DNA from: CAVVIG01 sp050249955
GTDB lineage: Bacteria; Acidobacteriota; Vicinamibacteria; Vicinamibacterales; CAVVIG01
Assembly (NCBI GenBank): GCA_050249955.1
Contig: JBFWPN010000005.1
Location: 248,001-312,000 of the forward strand
Direction of reading: 5' to 3'
Length of the DNA stretch: 64,000 nucleotides
Shown: one piece after another, positions 15,012 through 23,404 of the stretch
Layout: each line of letters opens with the position of its first letter
How positions within the stretch are numbered: position 1 is the stretch's first letter
The notes under the pieces: model-generated
Told to the model about the DNA's origin: nothing
What the model saw: only the letters and a program-made list of their open reading frames with translations
The model's database searches: none
Program-made: the position numbers and the translations under genes

Positions 15012-15200
15012 CTAGTCAGCGTCCCCTTCGAGCGCGTACACCGCCGCCACGAGTGCCTCGGCCTCCGCGGCGGACACCTTCATCCGGTAGGCGACGTACT
15101 CGGCGGGACCCAGGCTCGCCCGTTCCATGCCCTGCTCGTCGGCCATCCAGCGTTGCGCGGCCAGCACCAGGCTTCTGTTCTCCGCGATCTTTTCGGTCAT
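15012..15200 (-). CDS. Small hypothetical protein
   Basis: 62 residues from the ATG at 15200, which has GGGGAGA 8-9 nt upstream; an upstream ATG at 15287 lacks a ribosome site. The sequence MTEKIAENRSLVLAAQRWMADEQGM...VSAAEAEALVAAVYALEGD is helical and acidic at the end. Not recognised. It is convergent with the 14028 gene and downstream of a methyltransferase on the same strand. Confidence 0.6.
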   Translation of the reverse strand: MTEKIAENRSLVLAAQRWMADEQGMERASLGPAEYVAYRMKVSAAEAEALVAAVYALEGDAD

Positions 15201-15283
15201 CAGCTCGTCTCTCCCCTGAAATCCAGGCTCGGCACGCACGCGGCCCGCTCGCCGGATCGATGCGCTCGAACCTCCTGGCCTGA

Positions 15284-15970
15284 TCATGCATCATGCCCCA
15301 CCGCATCGGCGCCACGCCCGCCGTCCGACGGCGGTGGAGCCTTGTAGGCGTAGACGCAGTACTCGTACAGCCCGTAGTCGTGGCGAATGACGAAGTGCCG
15401 GCTCACGTCCCGCCTGAGGAACGCCGCCACGTCGTCCATCGGCAGGTGAAAAAGGTCGTCGCGCTGCCAGTCCACCTGCGTGGACATCACGTTGAAGGCC
15501 ATACCGATGCGTGCCTTCGAGAACACAACGCTGAGCAGCCGCTGCGTATAGTCCCACATGGCCTCGAACGACAACTCCCGCTTCTCGGTCAGCACACCAT
15601 TCAGCACGACATAGTCGAACTCCGGAACGGCCGACGGCGTGTCGAGGATGTCGACGTGGAGGAAGTCGGTACCCGGAAACTTCCTGCGACAGAGCTCCAC
15701 GTACCGACGCCCGAGGTCGAGCCCCGAGTATTCGGCGATCTTGCGGCCTGTGCGGGACATGTGCTCGAGCAGGTGCCCGGCGCCGCATCCGAAGTCCAGC
15801 AGGGTGGCCCCCGCCGTGCCGGGCCGGACCAGGTCGAGCATCACGTCGTACCGTCGGCGCGCATCCTCCTGGTTGGGCCAGTCCACACCGCGGTGCGTAT
15901 CGCCGTGACGGTCGAGGCAGCGTTCGTAGTGCTCCACCAGTCGGTAGTAGTCCTGGCGGTCCGGGCTCAT
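15284..15970 (-). CDS. SAM-dependent methyltransferase
   Basis: 228 residues, class I Rossmann methyltransferase. Motif I is LLDFGCGAGHLLEHM, the acidic second strand is YSGLDLGRRYVELCRRKF, and the post-motif is EFDYVVLNGVLTEK. The ATG at 15970 has GGAG 5 nt upstream. The substrate is not indicated; the ending YEYCVYAYK is typical of small-molecule or antibiotic-type methyltransferases. It stands alone and is divergent from the chemoreceptor gene. Confidence 0.85.
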   Translation of the reverse strand: MSPDRQDYYRLVEHYERCLDRHGDTHRGVDWPNQEDARRRYDVMLDLVRPGTAGATLLDFGCGAGHLLEHMSRTGRKIAEYSGLDLGRRYVELCRRKFPGTDFLHVDILDTPSAVPEFDYVVLNGVLTEKRELSFEAMWDYTQRLLSVVFSKARIGMAFNVMSTQVDWQRDDLFHLPMDDVAAFLRRDVSRHFVIRHDYGLYEYCVYAYKAPPPSDGGRGADAVGHDA

Positions 15971-16149
15971 CGACGCTCCATCGTTCACGCGCCCAGTGTA
16001 CCCACGAGGCCCCGGCCATGCTCCGCCGGCGCCGCGGCCCGAACCTCGCCGTGGCCCAGGACTTCCCACAAAGGTGGCACCCGGGCGTCAACCTTGGTGT
16101 CAGACGGCCGATTACCAGTCCAGCTTGCTCATCCACTGGAGAGCCCGTC

Positions 16150-17778
16150 ATGAAGCTGGGCCACAAGGTTCTGCTCGTCGCAGGCACGCCCATCGTCGTC
16201 CTCGGAATCGCCCTCACCGGCCTCTATTACCGGTCAGCCTCTGATACCACCGAGCACCAGGTCGTCGAGAAGGCCCGCGCGATCGTCCTGGCTGCGGAGT
16301 CGGCGCGCGAGGAGATGGCCGACAAGTGGCACCAGGGCATCTTCAGTGCGCAGATGCTGCGGCAGTGGGCGGATGAGGGCAAGACCGACAAGGTGCTCGC
16401 GGCCGTGCCGGTGGTCACCGCCTGGCGTACCGCGATGAAAAAGGCTGCCGAGGGCGGGTATGAACTGCGCGTGCCCAAGCTCGAGCCGCGCAACCCGGCC
16501 AATACCCCCGACGACACCGAGGCGCGAGTCCTGCGCATGTTCGAGGCGGAAGGACTGGCCGAACATTACGAGGTCGATCGGGCCAGGAACGCGATCCGCT
16601 ACTTCCGCCCGATCCGCCTCACCGACGAGTGCCTGCTCTGCCACGGCGACCCGGCCACCTCGCGCACCCACTGGGGCAACGACAGGGGGCTCGACCCGAC
16701 CGGCGCGCGCATGGAAGGCTGGAAGACCGGCGAGGTGCACGGTGCCTTCGAGGTCATCCAGTCCATGACCGCCGCCCAGGCGGCCCAGTCCGCCATGGTC
16801 TGGCGGTTCGCCGCCATGGTGGCCGCCTGTCTCGTCGTGGGGCTGGTGTTCATGGCGTGGTACATGTGGCGACGCGTCTTCGCGCCGCTCGAACAGGAGT
16901 TCCACAGCCTCGCCGAAGGGGCCGCGCACGTGGTGGCCGCCGCGAATCACGTCGCGGGCTCCTCGCAGTCGCTGGCGCAGGGGGCCACCGAGCAGGCGGC
17001 GTCGCTGGAGGAGACGTCGTCATCGATGGAGGAAATGGCCTCGATGACGCGGCGCAACGCCGATCACGCCAGCCGTGCCGCCGACCTGATCAGTGCGGTG
17101 GACGAGGGGGTGCGCGAATCGAACGCCGCACTGGGACACATGGTGCAGTCCATGAAGGACATCGCGGAGTCGAGCAGCGAGGTTTCGAAGATCATCAAGA
17201 CGATCGACGAGATTGCCTTCCAGACCAACCTCCTGGCGCTGAACGCCGCGGTGGAAGCCGCGCGCGCGGGGGAGGCCGGCATGGGGTTCGCGGTGGTGGC
17301 CGACGAGGTGCGGTCGCTGGCGCATCGGTCGGCGGAAGCCGCGAAGACCACGGCCGGCCTGATCGAGAACTCGGTCGAGAAGGCCAGGGGCGGAGAGAGC
17401 CAGGTGCAGCGGGTGAACCAGGCCATTGCCGGCATCACCGACCGTGTGGCGCAGGTCAAGGCGCTGGTGCACCAGGTCAGCGAGGCCAGCCGCCAGCAGA
17501 CGCAGGGGATCGACCAGGTGGTCCAGGCCATCCAGCAGATGGAACTCGTGACGCAACAGACCGCGGCCACCTCGGAGGAGACCGCAGCGGCCAGTGAAGA
17601 GACCAACGCGCAGGCGCTCACCACGATGAAGACCACGCGGGCGCTGCAGGAGTTCATCGGCGTGCCCAGGGAGGCCGCCACGGCCCAGGCGCGCGCGTCC
17701 GAGCGCGCGGCCGCAGCCGACGAGGACGAGGCGATTCGGCGCCGTCTCGATGCCCGCCAGGGGCGGATCGCGGCCTAG
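16150..17778 (+). CDS. Methyl-accepting chemotaxis protein with a heme-binding Tll0287/DUF3365 sensor domain
   Basis: 542 residues. The first membrane segment is at about 7-27. The periplasmic domain has the c-type heme motif CLLCHGDP (C161, C164, H165) typical of Tll0287-like (DUF3365) sensors, so redox, NO or oxygen sensing is likely. The second membrane segment is at about 218-238. The cytoplasmic signalling domain carries the conserved hairpin IDEIAFQTNLLALNAAVEAARAG-x-GFAVVADEVR. No clear HAMP domain is seen and no C-terminal CheR-tethering pentapeptide is present (it ends RQGRIAA). It probably signals to the CheA-W system at 1-4828. Confidence 0.9.
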   Translation: MKLGHKVLLVAGTPIVVLGIALTGLYYRSASDTTEHQVVEKARAIVLAAESAREEMADKWHQGIFSAQMLRQWADEGKTDKVLAAVPVVTAWRTAMKKAAEGGYELRVPKLEPRNPANTPDDTEARVLRMFEAEGLAEHYEVDRARNAIRYFRPIRLTDECLLCHGDPATSRTHWGNDRGLDPTGARMEGWKTGEVHGAFEVIQSMTAAQAAQSAMVWRFAAMVAACLVVGLVFMAWYMWRRVFAPLEQEFHSLAEGAAHVVAAANHVAGSSQSLAQGATEQAASLEETSSSMEEMASMTRRNADHASRAADLISAVDEGVRESNAALGHMVQSMKDIAESSSEVSKIIKTIDEIAFQTNLLALNAAVEAARAGEAGMGFAVVADEVRSLAHRSAEAAKTTAGLIENSVEKARGGESQVQRVNQAIAGITDRVAQVKALVHQVSEASRQQTQGIDQVVQAIQQMELVTQQTAATSEETAAASEETNAQALTTMKTTRALQEFIGVPREAATAQARASERAAAADEDEAIRRRLDARQGRIAA

Positions 17779-17882
17779 CGTGAAGGTATCGGCACGACGC
17801 CGCACTCGAGCTGAACCGGGCGGGGCTCCTGGCCTCTCCCGTTACCAGGGGGGAGGCTCTCCCCGGAAGTCGCGAGGCTTTC

Positions 17883-18218
17883 ATGCAGTACCGCGCCATC
17901 CGCGTCCCGGTCTGGGACGTTTATGCCAGCTTCAACGGTCACCCGGCTGTCATCGTCAATCTCAGCAAGACGGGCATCCTGCTCGCCATGAACCGAGTGA
18001 CTCCTGTGGGTGACGACGAGGGATTCATCGGATTCGAGTTCGATGCGGGCACTTGGACCCTGCACGGCAGGGTGGTCCGTGAACACGTGGAGAAGCCGAC
18101 CCCGCGGGATCACCAGCCGATGTGGCACGTGGCGGTCGAGTTCGCAGACGATGAGCACCGCACGAACGACGTCGTGCACATGGTGATGGCGTCGCAGCGG
18201 TTCATCCACGTGGCCTGA
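17883..18218 (+). CDS. PilZ-like domain protein
   Basis: 111 residues. The arrangement YRAIRVPVWDVYASFNGHPAVIVNLSKTGILLAMN, then GFEFDAGTWTLHGRVVREH and WHVAVEFADDE, fits a PilZ beta-barrel, including the [NS]-L-S-x-x-G-[IL] segment. The first c-di-GMP motif (RxxxR) is poorly kept, so nucleotide binding is uncertain. It sits just after the chemoreceptor gene and could link c-di-GMP to motility. Confidence 0.72.
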   Translation: MQYRAIRVPVWDVYASFNGHPAVIVNLSKTGILLAMNRVTPVGDDEGFIGFEFDAGTWTLHGRVVREHVEKPTPRDHQPMWHVAVEFADDEHRTNDVVHMVMASQRFIHVA

Positions 18219-18279
18219 TCCGCGCACCGCGTCTCGGCGAGGCCGGACGACTTGGGAGCGGCCCGCCTGACGCGGTAGC

Positions 18280-19146
18280 ATGTCGCGCATGATCACCACG
18301 CGACGCACCTTCCTGAAGGCTGCTGCGGCCCTGCCCCTGACGCTGCCGGCGGCCGGGCAGGACCGGAATGCGGGGGGCAGCACGGGCGCCCGCCTCAGGT
18401 TGTACCGGAATGCCACCTGCCGCATCGAATACGGTGGGAAGACATTCCTGCTCGACCCGTTCCTGAGCGATGCCGGCGCGCTGCCAGCGTTCAACAACAC
18501 GCCGAACCCGCGTCCCAACCCGCTGGTGCCGCTGCCGGTACCCGCGGCGCAGGTGGTGGCCGGCGTGGATGCCACCCTGCTCACGCACCCGCACGTCGAC
18601 CACTGGGATCCGGTGGCTCGCGACCTGCTGCCGAAGGGCAGCCCGATCTTCGTGCAGCCGGCCGACCGCGAGCGTGTGGTCAGCGCCGGCTTCACGGCGG
18701 TCCGCGAGGTCGACACGGCCGTGACCTGGGAGGGCATCACTATCAGCCGGACGGGCGGCCAGCACGGGCGCGGAGCCGTGGGGCAGCGGATGGGGACGGT
18801 GTCCGGCTATGTGCTCAGCCGGCCTGGCGCTCCCACGGTGTACATCGCGGGCGACACGATCTGGTGCCCGGAGGTGGCCGACGCCATCCGCATCCACAAA
18901 CCCACCGTCGTGGTGCTGAATGCGGGCGAGGCACAGTTCCTCGAGGGGGGGCCGATCATCATGGGCGTGGGCGATGTGGTGAATGTGTGCCGGGCCGCTG
19001 CGCAGGCGACGGTCGTGGCGGTGCACATGGAAGCCGTGAATCACTGCATGCTGTCGCGCGATGGGCTCCGCGACGGCCTGACGCGTGCTGGCGTGACATC
19101 CACCGTGCTCATCCCCCGCGACGGGGAGGAGGTTCGCCTGGCCTGA
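18280..19146 (+). CDS. Tat-exported MBL-fold metallo-hydrolase (UlaG-like)
   Basis: 288 residues. The N-terminus TTRRTFLKAAAALPLTLPAAG is a twin-arginine signal. The metal-binding motif is THPHVDHWDPVA, preceded by GKTFLLDPFLS; further ligands are in GGQHGRGAVG, YIAGDTIWCPE and VHMEAVNHC. This matches the beta-lactamase-like L (UlaG-type) group, whose substrates vary. An ATG at 18289 is an alternative start that gives a cleaner Tat signal. Its stop overlaps the next gene. Confidence 0.85.
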   Translation: MSRMITTRRTFLKAAAALPLTLPAAGQDRNAGGSTGARLRLYRNATCRIEYGGKTFLLDPFLSDAGALPAFNNTPNPRPNPLVPLPVPAAQVVAGVDATLLTHPHVDHWDPVARDLLPKGSPIFVQPADRERVVSAGFTAVREVDTAVTWEGITISRTGGQHGRGAVGQRMGTVSGYVLSRPGAPTVYIAGDTIWCPEVADAIRIHKPTVVVLNAGEAQFLEGGPIIMGVGDVVNVCRAAAQATVVAVHMEAVNHCMLSRDGLRDGLTRAGVTSTVLIPRDGEEVRLA

Positions 19147-19688
19147 TGCAGAGGGCGCTGCTGGCCACCGTCCTGCTCGGATTCGTGGCCTTCACGGTAT
19201 ACGCCTACAGGCAGCCCGCACCTGCCGCTCCCGCCGTCGACCCGGCACCACCCGGGAGCATGTCCTACCTCTTCGCAGTCACCCGCTACGACGCGGCGGA
19301 CTACGGCACGGCTGTCGCGCACTTCCAGGATGCGGCCGAGGCCGGGCATCCGCGCGCCCAGTACCGGCTCGCCCTGTGCTTCCTGGAAGGCAAGGGCGTC
19401 ATGCCGAACACGCTCATCGCCGCGCGCTGGTTCCGCAGGGCCGCGGATCAGGGAGACACAGCCGCACAGGTGGCGCTCGGACGGGCCTACTGGCGTGGCG
19501 AAGGGGTGGTGGCCGATTCGGCGGAGGCCTACAAGTGGTTCCAGCTCGGCGCTACGCTCGAGCGCGAGCCCGTCGCGCGCGCCGAGTACGAACGCTCGCG
19601 AAACGACCTGGCTACGACGCTGACTCCGGCCGATGTCGCCGAAGGGCAGCGCCGCGCCCACGCCTGGCTCGCCGCGTCGGGTCGGTGA
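19146..19688 (+). CDS. Sel1-repeat protein with N-terminal anchor
   Basis: 180 residues. It begins with a membrane or signal segment (LLATVLLGFVAFTVYAY), then a Pro/Ala linker and three Sel1-like TPR helices: YGTAVAHFQDAAEAGHPRAQYRLALCFLEGKGV, TLIAARWFRRAADQGDTAAQVALGRAYWRGEGV and AEAYKWFQLGA. Such repeats mediate protein contacts in the envelope. The ATG overlaps the stop of the metallo-hydrolase (TGATG), indicating one transcript. Confidence 0.85.
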   Translation: MQRALLATVLLGFVAFTVYAYRQPAPAAPAVDPAPPGSMSYLFAVTRYDAADYGTAVAHFQDAAEAGHPRAQYRLALCFLEGKGVMPNTLIAARWFRRAADQGDTAAQVALGRAYWRGEGVVADSAEAYKWFQLGATLEREPVARAEYERSRNDLATTLTPADVAEGQRRAHAWLAASGR

Positions 19689-19905
19689 CCCGCGGAGCGG
19701 CAGGTCAGGCGGAATTCCGGTAGTCGACGAGGGATTCAGGGCTGATGCCGCCGTCCTGGCGCCCCGCCTCTCGTGGTGCAGCTTTTGCGTCCGGCTTCAT
19801 TGATTTACCGATCACGCCGCCTTCCCGGCTGCGCCTCGGCGCACGGCCGTCGCGTTCGGTGCCGCCAGACTCCGTGACCGGCACGACACCCCACGGAGGT
19901 GCCTC

Positions 19906-20802
19906 ATGCTCGCGATTCGAACAGTGCTCTGTCCCGTGGACTTCTCGGAGGCCACGTCTCGCCAGGCGCACATGGCCGCGGCGCTCGCGCGGCTCTGCGG
20001 CGCTCGCCTCGTCCTGCACCACAACCTGTCGGCCCTCGGTGTTGGTGCCGGGGTGGGGTGGATGTGGAGCGACGAGAAGGCGCCGATTACGGAAGAGCGG
20101 GTGGCCGCGCGGCTCGGTGACCTGGCCACCGCCATCGGGCCAGGTGTACCGATCGAACTGCGCATCACCGAAGGACCCGCCTCGTCATCGGTCCGCGCCG
20201 TGAGTGAGGCGGTGGACGCCGACGTCGTGGTGCTCTGCACGCATGACGCCCAGTCGGACGACCACGCCTCGGTCACCGCCACCGTGCTGCATCACACGCA
20301 CCGGGCGGTGCTGGCGCTCCACGAACCCTCGCACGACGCGGGCGAACTGCGCCTCGAGGCAGGGACGGGCGCACCGCAGGTGCTGCTGGTCCCGACCGAC
20401 TTCTCGCCCGAGTCGCGCCAGGCGGTCGAGTTTGCCTTCGATCTGGCGAGGCTGCTGCCGCTCGATGTCCACCTCCTGCACATGGTCAGGCGCCACGAGT
20501 CGACGCATGCCGAGGCCGACCGGCACCTGCGTGCGTTGGTGCCGCCCGATTTCGGATCCAGGGTCCAGGTGCACGTGCGCGAAGGTGACGCACGCGAGGG
20601 CATCGTGGCCACCGCCCGCGATCTGAACGCGGCCTGCATCGTCATGGGCGAGCATGCGCGCTCGCTGATGCGGCGGTGGTTCAGCAGCGACACCTCGGAA
20701 GGCGTGCTCCACGCCGCGCCGTGCCCGGTGTGGTACGTGCCGGCGGGAGACCTGAGGGTTCCGGTCCATGAACCGGTGCGACGGATGGACGTCCGGATCT
20801 GA
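19906..20802 (+). CDS. Tandem universal stress protein
   Basis: 298 residues with two Usp folds: residues 1-140 (IRTVLCPVDFSEATSRQA...ADVVVLCTHDAQSDDHASVTATVLHHTHRAVLAL) and 150-285 (QVLLVPTDFSPESRQAVEFAFDLA...AACIVMGEHARS...SDTSEGVLHAAPCPVWYV). The ATP-binding Gly loop is imperfect in both halves. The start has GGAGG at 7 nt. The 217 bases before it (19689-19905) hold no convincing gene or signal. Confidence 0.88.
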   Translation: MLAIRTVLCPVDFSEATSRQAHMAAALARLCGARLVLHHNLSALGVGAGVGWMWSDEKAPITEERVAARLGDLATAIGPGVPIELRITEGPASSSVRAVSEAVDADVVVLCTHDAQSDDHASVTATVLHHTHRAVLALHEPSHDAGELRLEAGTGAPQVLLVPTDFSPESRQAVEFAFDLARLLPLDVHLLHMVRRHESTHAEADRHLRALVPPDFGSRVQVHVREGDAREGIVATARDLNAACIVMGEHARSLMRRWFSSDTSEGVLHAAPCPVWYVPAGDLRVPVHEPVRRMDVRI

Positions 20803-20820
20803 GTGGACGCCCGCCCGGCG

Positions 20821-21732
20821 TCAGCGCACGGGAGCGGCCTGTGGCTCCACCGTTGCCGCCCCGCGCGGCGGCTTCCAGCCGTCGAACGCCTCGCCATTGT
20901 AGAAGAGCCGCCAATCGGCGAAGTCCGGACGGCCCACACCGGCCGGTCCGGGCTTGCCGTAGCTGGGCGTGACCGCCCCGAGGAACTTGCCGGCGCGCAG
21001 CACGCCGTCGTGGACCTGCGTGAAAAGCTGCTGGTAGCGCGGGTCGGCTGGTGCGTAACCGGAGAAGTTGGCCATGTCGCCGTTGGACGCCAGCACGACG
21101 TCCACGCCGGGCTGCTGCGCAATGGCGAGGGCGTTCCACGCCCCGATCGGCGTCTCCACCTGCACGATGAGCAGCATGTTGTCGTTGATGGTCTTCCGGT
21201 AGTCCACCCCGTTCACGCCCCAGATCGACGGAGCCTGTCCCGCCCCCTGGCTGCGGCGCCCTTCCGGCGGGAACCGCAGGTACCGCGCCGCCTGCATCGC
21301 CTGCTCCGGCGTGTCGACCGTGGGAATCACGATGCCGAGCGCGCCGATGTCGGTCGCCTTCTGGATGTTGCCTTCGCTCGCGTCCGGGATCCGGATGACG
21401 GGAGTCGCGACCGGCCGTGGGCACGCCGCAATCATGGTCTCCACGTCCTTGAAGGACATGGTGCTGTGCTGCATCTCGAACCAGATGAAGTCGAAGTGCT
21501 TCGCTGCCTCGCAATAGAGCGGGACGTTGAGCGCGCTGATCGTGAAGCAGGTGACCTGCTTGCCGTCCAGAAGCTTCTGCTTCACGTTGTTGTAGAGCCT
21601 GGCGTTCGGGTCGTTCAGGCCCTGACGCACCGCCCAGCCCTGTTCGCGCGGCGCGGGGGGCGCCGTCTGGGCCTGTGCTCCCACCGCCAGACACGACACC
21701 ACCACCGCGAGCAGCCAGCTACGTCGATTCAT
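20821..21732 (-). CDS. HpcH/HpaI-type aldolase family protein with a signal peptide
   Basis: 303 residues. A Sec signal (MNRRSWLLAVVVSCLAVGAQA) precedes a TIM barrel with WFEMQHSTMSFKDVETMI, IRIPDASEGNIQKATDIGALGIVIPTVDTPEQA, VQVETPIGAWNALAIA and VVLASNGDMANFSG. The Glu of QVETP and the Asp of SNGD are placed like the metal ligands of class II pyruvate aldolases. Export is unusual for a family that normally works on cytosolic pyruvate. A -10-like TAACAT lies 8 nt before the ATG. Confidence 0.82.
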   Translation of the reverse strand: MNRRSWLLAVVVSCLAVGAQAQTAPPAPREQGWAVRQGLNDPNARLYNNVKQKLLDGKQVTCFTISALNVPLYCEAAKHFDFIWFEMQHSTMSFKDVETMIAACPRPVATPVIRIPDASEGNIQKATDIGALGIVIPTVDTPEQAMQAARYLRFPPEGRRSQGAGQAPSIWGVNGVDYRKTINDNMLLIVQVETPIGAWNALAIAQQPGVDVVLASNGDMANFSGYAPADPRYQQLFTQVHDGVLRAGKFLGAVTPSYGKPGPAGVGRPDFADWRLFYNGEAFDGWKPPRGAATVEPQAAPVR

Positions 21733-21951
21733 GCCGGCGCATGTTACGACAAGCCGGGGTGGCGGGGACGTGCGGAATTGAGGCCCGAACCGGGCGGATC
21801 GCTCACCAGCGCCCGTGTCGTGGCGTGACCGTTGCGGCTGGCGGCGAGGGTTGCCACCGATTTTTCACGGCCGGTGCACAACTATCCGGCGCGCGCGGCA
21901 GTCCAATCTGCCATGACGGGCCGGATCCCCGGTTCGCGCGCGGAGGGTTGC

Positions 21952-22263
21952 ATGACGCTCAGGCAGGTTGCCAACACGAGGGTAGACGACGGGGTCCTGC
22001 TGCACGTGTCCGGGACGGAATGGGCATTCCGCGTCCGATCCGTGAGCCGTGTGGGTCGCGACCTGTTCGTGCAGGTCGATCTCCGTGGTCCGGAGGACTG
22101 TTCGGTGACGGTCCATATTCGCGACGGCATCGTGCTCGGCCTGACCGCCGAAGCCATCCTCTACGCGAGCTGCGAGTGGCTCCGGTCGCGGGGAACCGCC
22201 CGGCACGGATACCTGGACCTCGCCGAGTGGCAGGCCGCCTGCCGAGCGGCCGACGTCGCGTGA
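21952..22263 (+). CDS. Hypothetical protein
   Basis: 103 residues from the ATG at 21952, which has GGAGG 5-6 nt upstream. A longer frame from 21832 has no ribosome site. The sequence MTLRQVANTRVDDGVLLHVSGTEWAFRVRSVSRVGRDLFVQVDLRG... is beta-rich in the first two thirds and helical at the end (YLDLAEWQAACRAADVA). Not recognised. Confidence 0.62.
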   Translation: MTLRQVANTRVDDGVLLHVSGTEWAFRVRSVSRVGRDLFVQVDLRGPEDCSVTVHIRDGIVLGLTAEAILYASCEWLRSRGTARHGYLDLAEWQAACRAADVA

Positions 22264-22306
22264 TCGCTGCACACGATTGCGGGGGCTCCGGGCGTACAAT
22301 CCCCCC

Positions 22307-23392
22307 ATGGGCCTGACCGACTTCATCCGCAGCCAGTTCATCGAGATCATCGAGTGGAACGATGACTCGCGCGATACCCTGTCCTACCGGTGGCCGGACG
22401 AGGACAAGGAGATCAAGAACGGGGCGCAACTGATCGTTCGCGAGTCGCAGAACGTGCAGTTCGTCTATTTGGGGCAGTATGCCGACCTGTTCGGGCCGGG
22501 CACGCACACGCTCAGCACCGGGAACATCCCGATTCTCTCGCGGCTGTACGGGTGGAAATACGGCTTCGAGTCGCCGTTCAAGGCCGACGTCTACTACGTC
22601 ACCACCCGGGTCTTCACCGGGAACAAGTGGGGGACGTCGAACCCGGTGATGATGCGCGACCAGGACTTCGGCATTGTCCGGGTCCGCTCCTTCGGCACCT
22701 ACGACTTCCGCATTGTCGAGCCGGCAAGGTTCCTCAAGGAGGTGGCGGGCACCGACCATCACTTCCGCCTCGACGAGTTCGCCGACGTGATGCGGTCGCG
22801 CCTGGTCAGCACCTTCAGCGAGGCGCTTGCCACGGCGAAGGTGCCGGTGCTGGACGTGGCGACCCGCTACAGTGAACTGGGCGACGCGCTGCTGCCGGTC
22901 ATCAACCCGATCCTGCATGCGAAGTACGGCCTCGAGATGACCGCGTTCGTGGTCGAGAACGTGTCGGTGCCGCCGGAGGTGGAGCAGGCGATCGACAAGC
23001 GGTCGAGTATGGCGGCCGTCGGGAACCTGAACGACTACGTGAAGTTCCAGATGGCGCAGGGCATGGCGACCGGCGGTTCGAGCGTGGGCGGCGTGGGCGC
23101 CGAGATGGCAGTCGGCTTTGCGATTGCCCGCGAGATGATGAACCAGACCGGCGGCGTGCTCGGCCAGTCGACACCCGCGGCTGGGGCGGTGGTGCCGCCA
23201 CCGGTGCCGGCCGCGCCTGCAGCCCAGGCCGGGGCCATCACGCCGCTCATGAGCCCCGCGGACGCTGCGACAGCGCTCGGCGTGTCCGAGGCCGACGTGA
23301 TCGCCAGCCTCGAGTCCGGCGACCTGAAGGGGAAACGCATCGGCAGCCAGTGGCGCATCACGCGAGCGGCGCTGGACGAGTTCCTGAAGTAG
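22307..23392 (+). CDS. SPFH (band 7) protein with a C-terminal excisionase-like HTH domain
   Basis: 361 residues. Residues 1-240 match the YdjI-type SPFH domain: MGLTDFIRSQFIEIIEWNDDSRDTL, YKG-like GAQLIVRESQNVQFVYLG and KTR-type FGIVRVRSFGTYDFRIVEP. Pro/Ala linkers follow. The end, LMSPADAATALGVSEADVIASLESGDLKGKRIGSQWRITRAALDEFL, is a MerR/excisionase-like HTH (HTH_17). SPFH proteins usually end in a zinc ribbon here, so this fusion is odd. TACAAT lies 6 nt before the ATG and no ribosome site is seen. The next gene encodes the zinc-ribbon partner. Confidence 0.85.
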   Translation: MGLTDFIRSQFIEIIEWNDDSRDTLSYRWPDEDKEIKNGAQLIVRESQNVQFVYLGQYADLFGPGTHTLSTGNIPILSRLYGWKYGFESPFKADVYYVTTRVFTGNKWGTSNPVMMRDQDFGIVRVRSFGTYDFRIVEPARFLKEVAGTDHHFRLDEFADVMRSRLVSTFSEALATAKVPVLDVATRYSELGDALLPVINPILHAKYGLEMTAFVVENVSVPPEVEQAIDKRSSMAAVGNLNDYVKFQMAQGMATGGSSVGGVGAEMAVGFAIAREMMNQTGGVLGQSTPAAGAVVPPPVPAAPAAQAGAITPLMSPADAATALGVSEADVIASLESGDLKGKRIGSQWRITRAALDEFLK

Positions 23393-23404
23393 GGCCGGTC
23401 TCCG

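Noticed and set aside
19705..20022. 105-codon minus-strand frame between the Sel1 and stress-protein genes
   Set aside because: Overlaps the start of the universal stress protein and has no ribosome site or recognisable domain.
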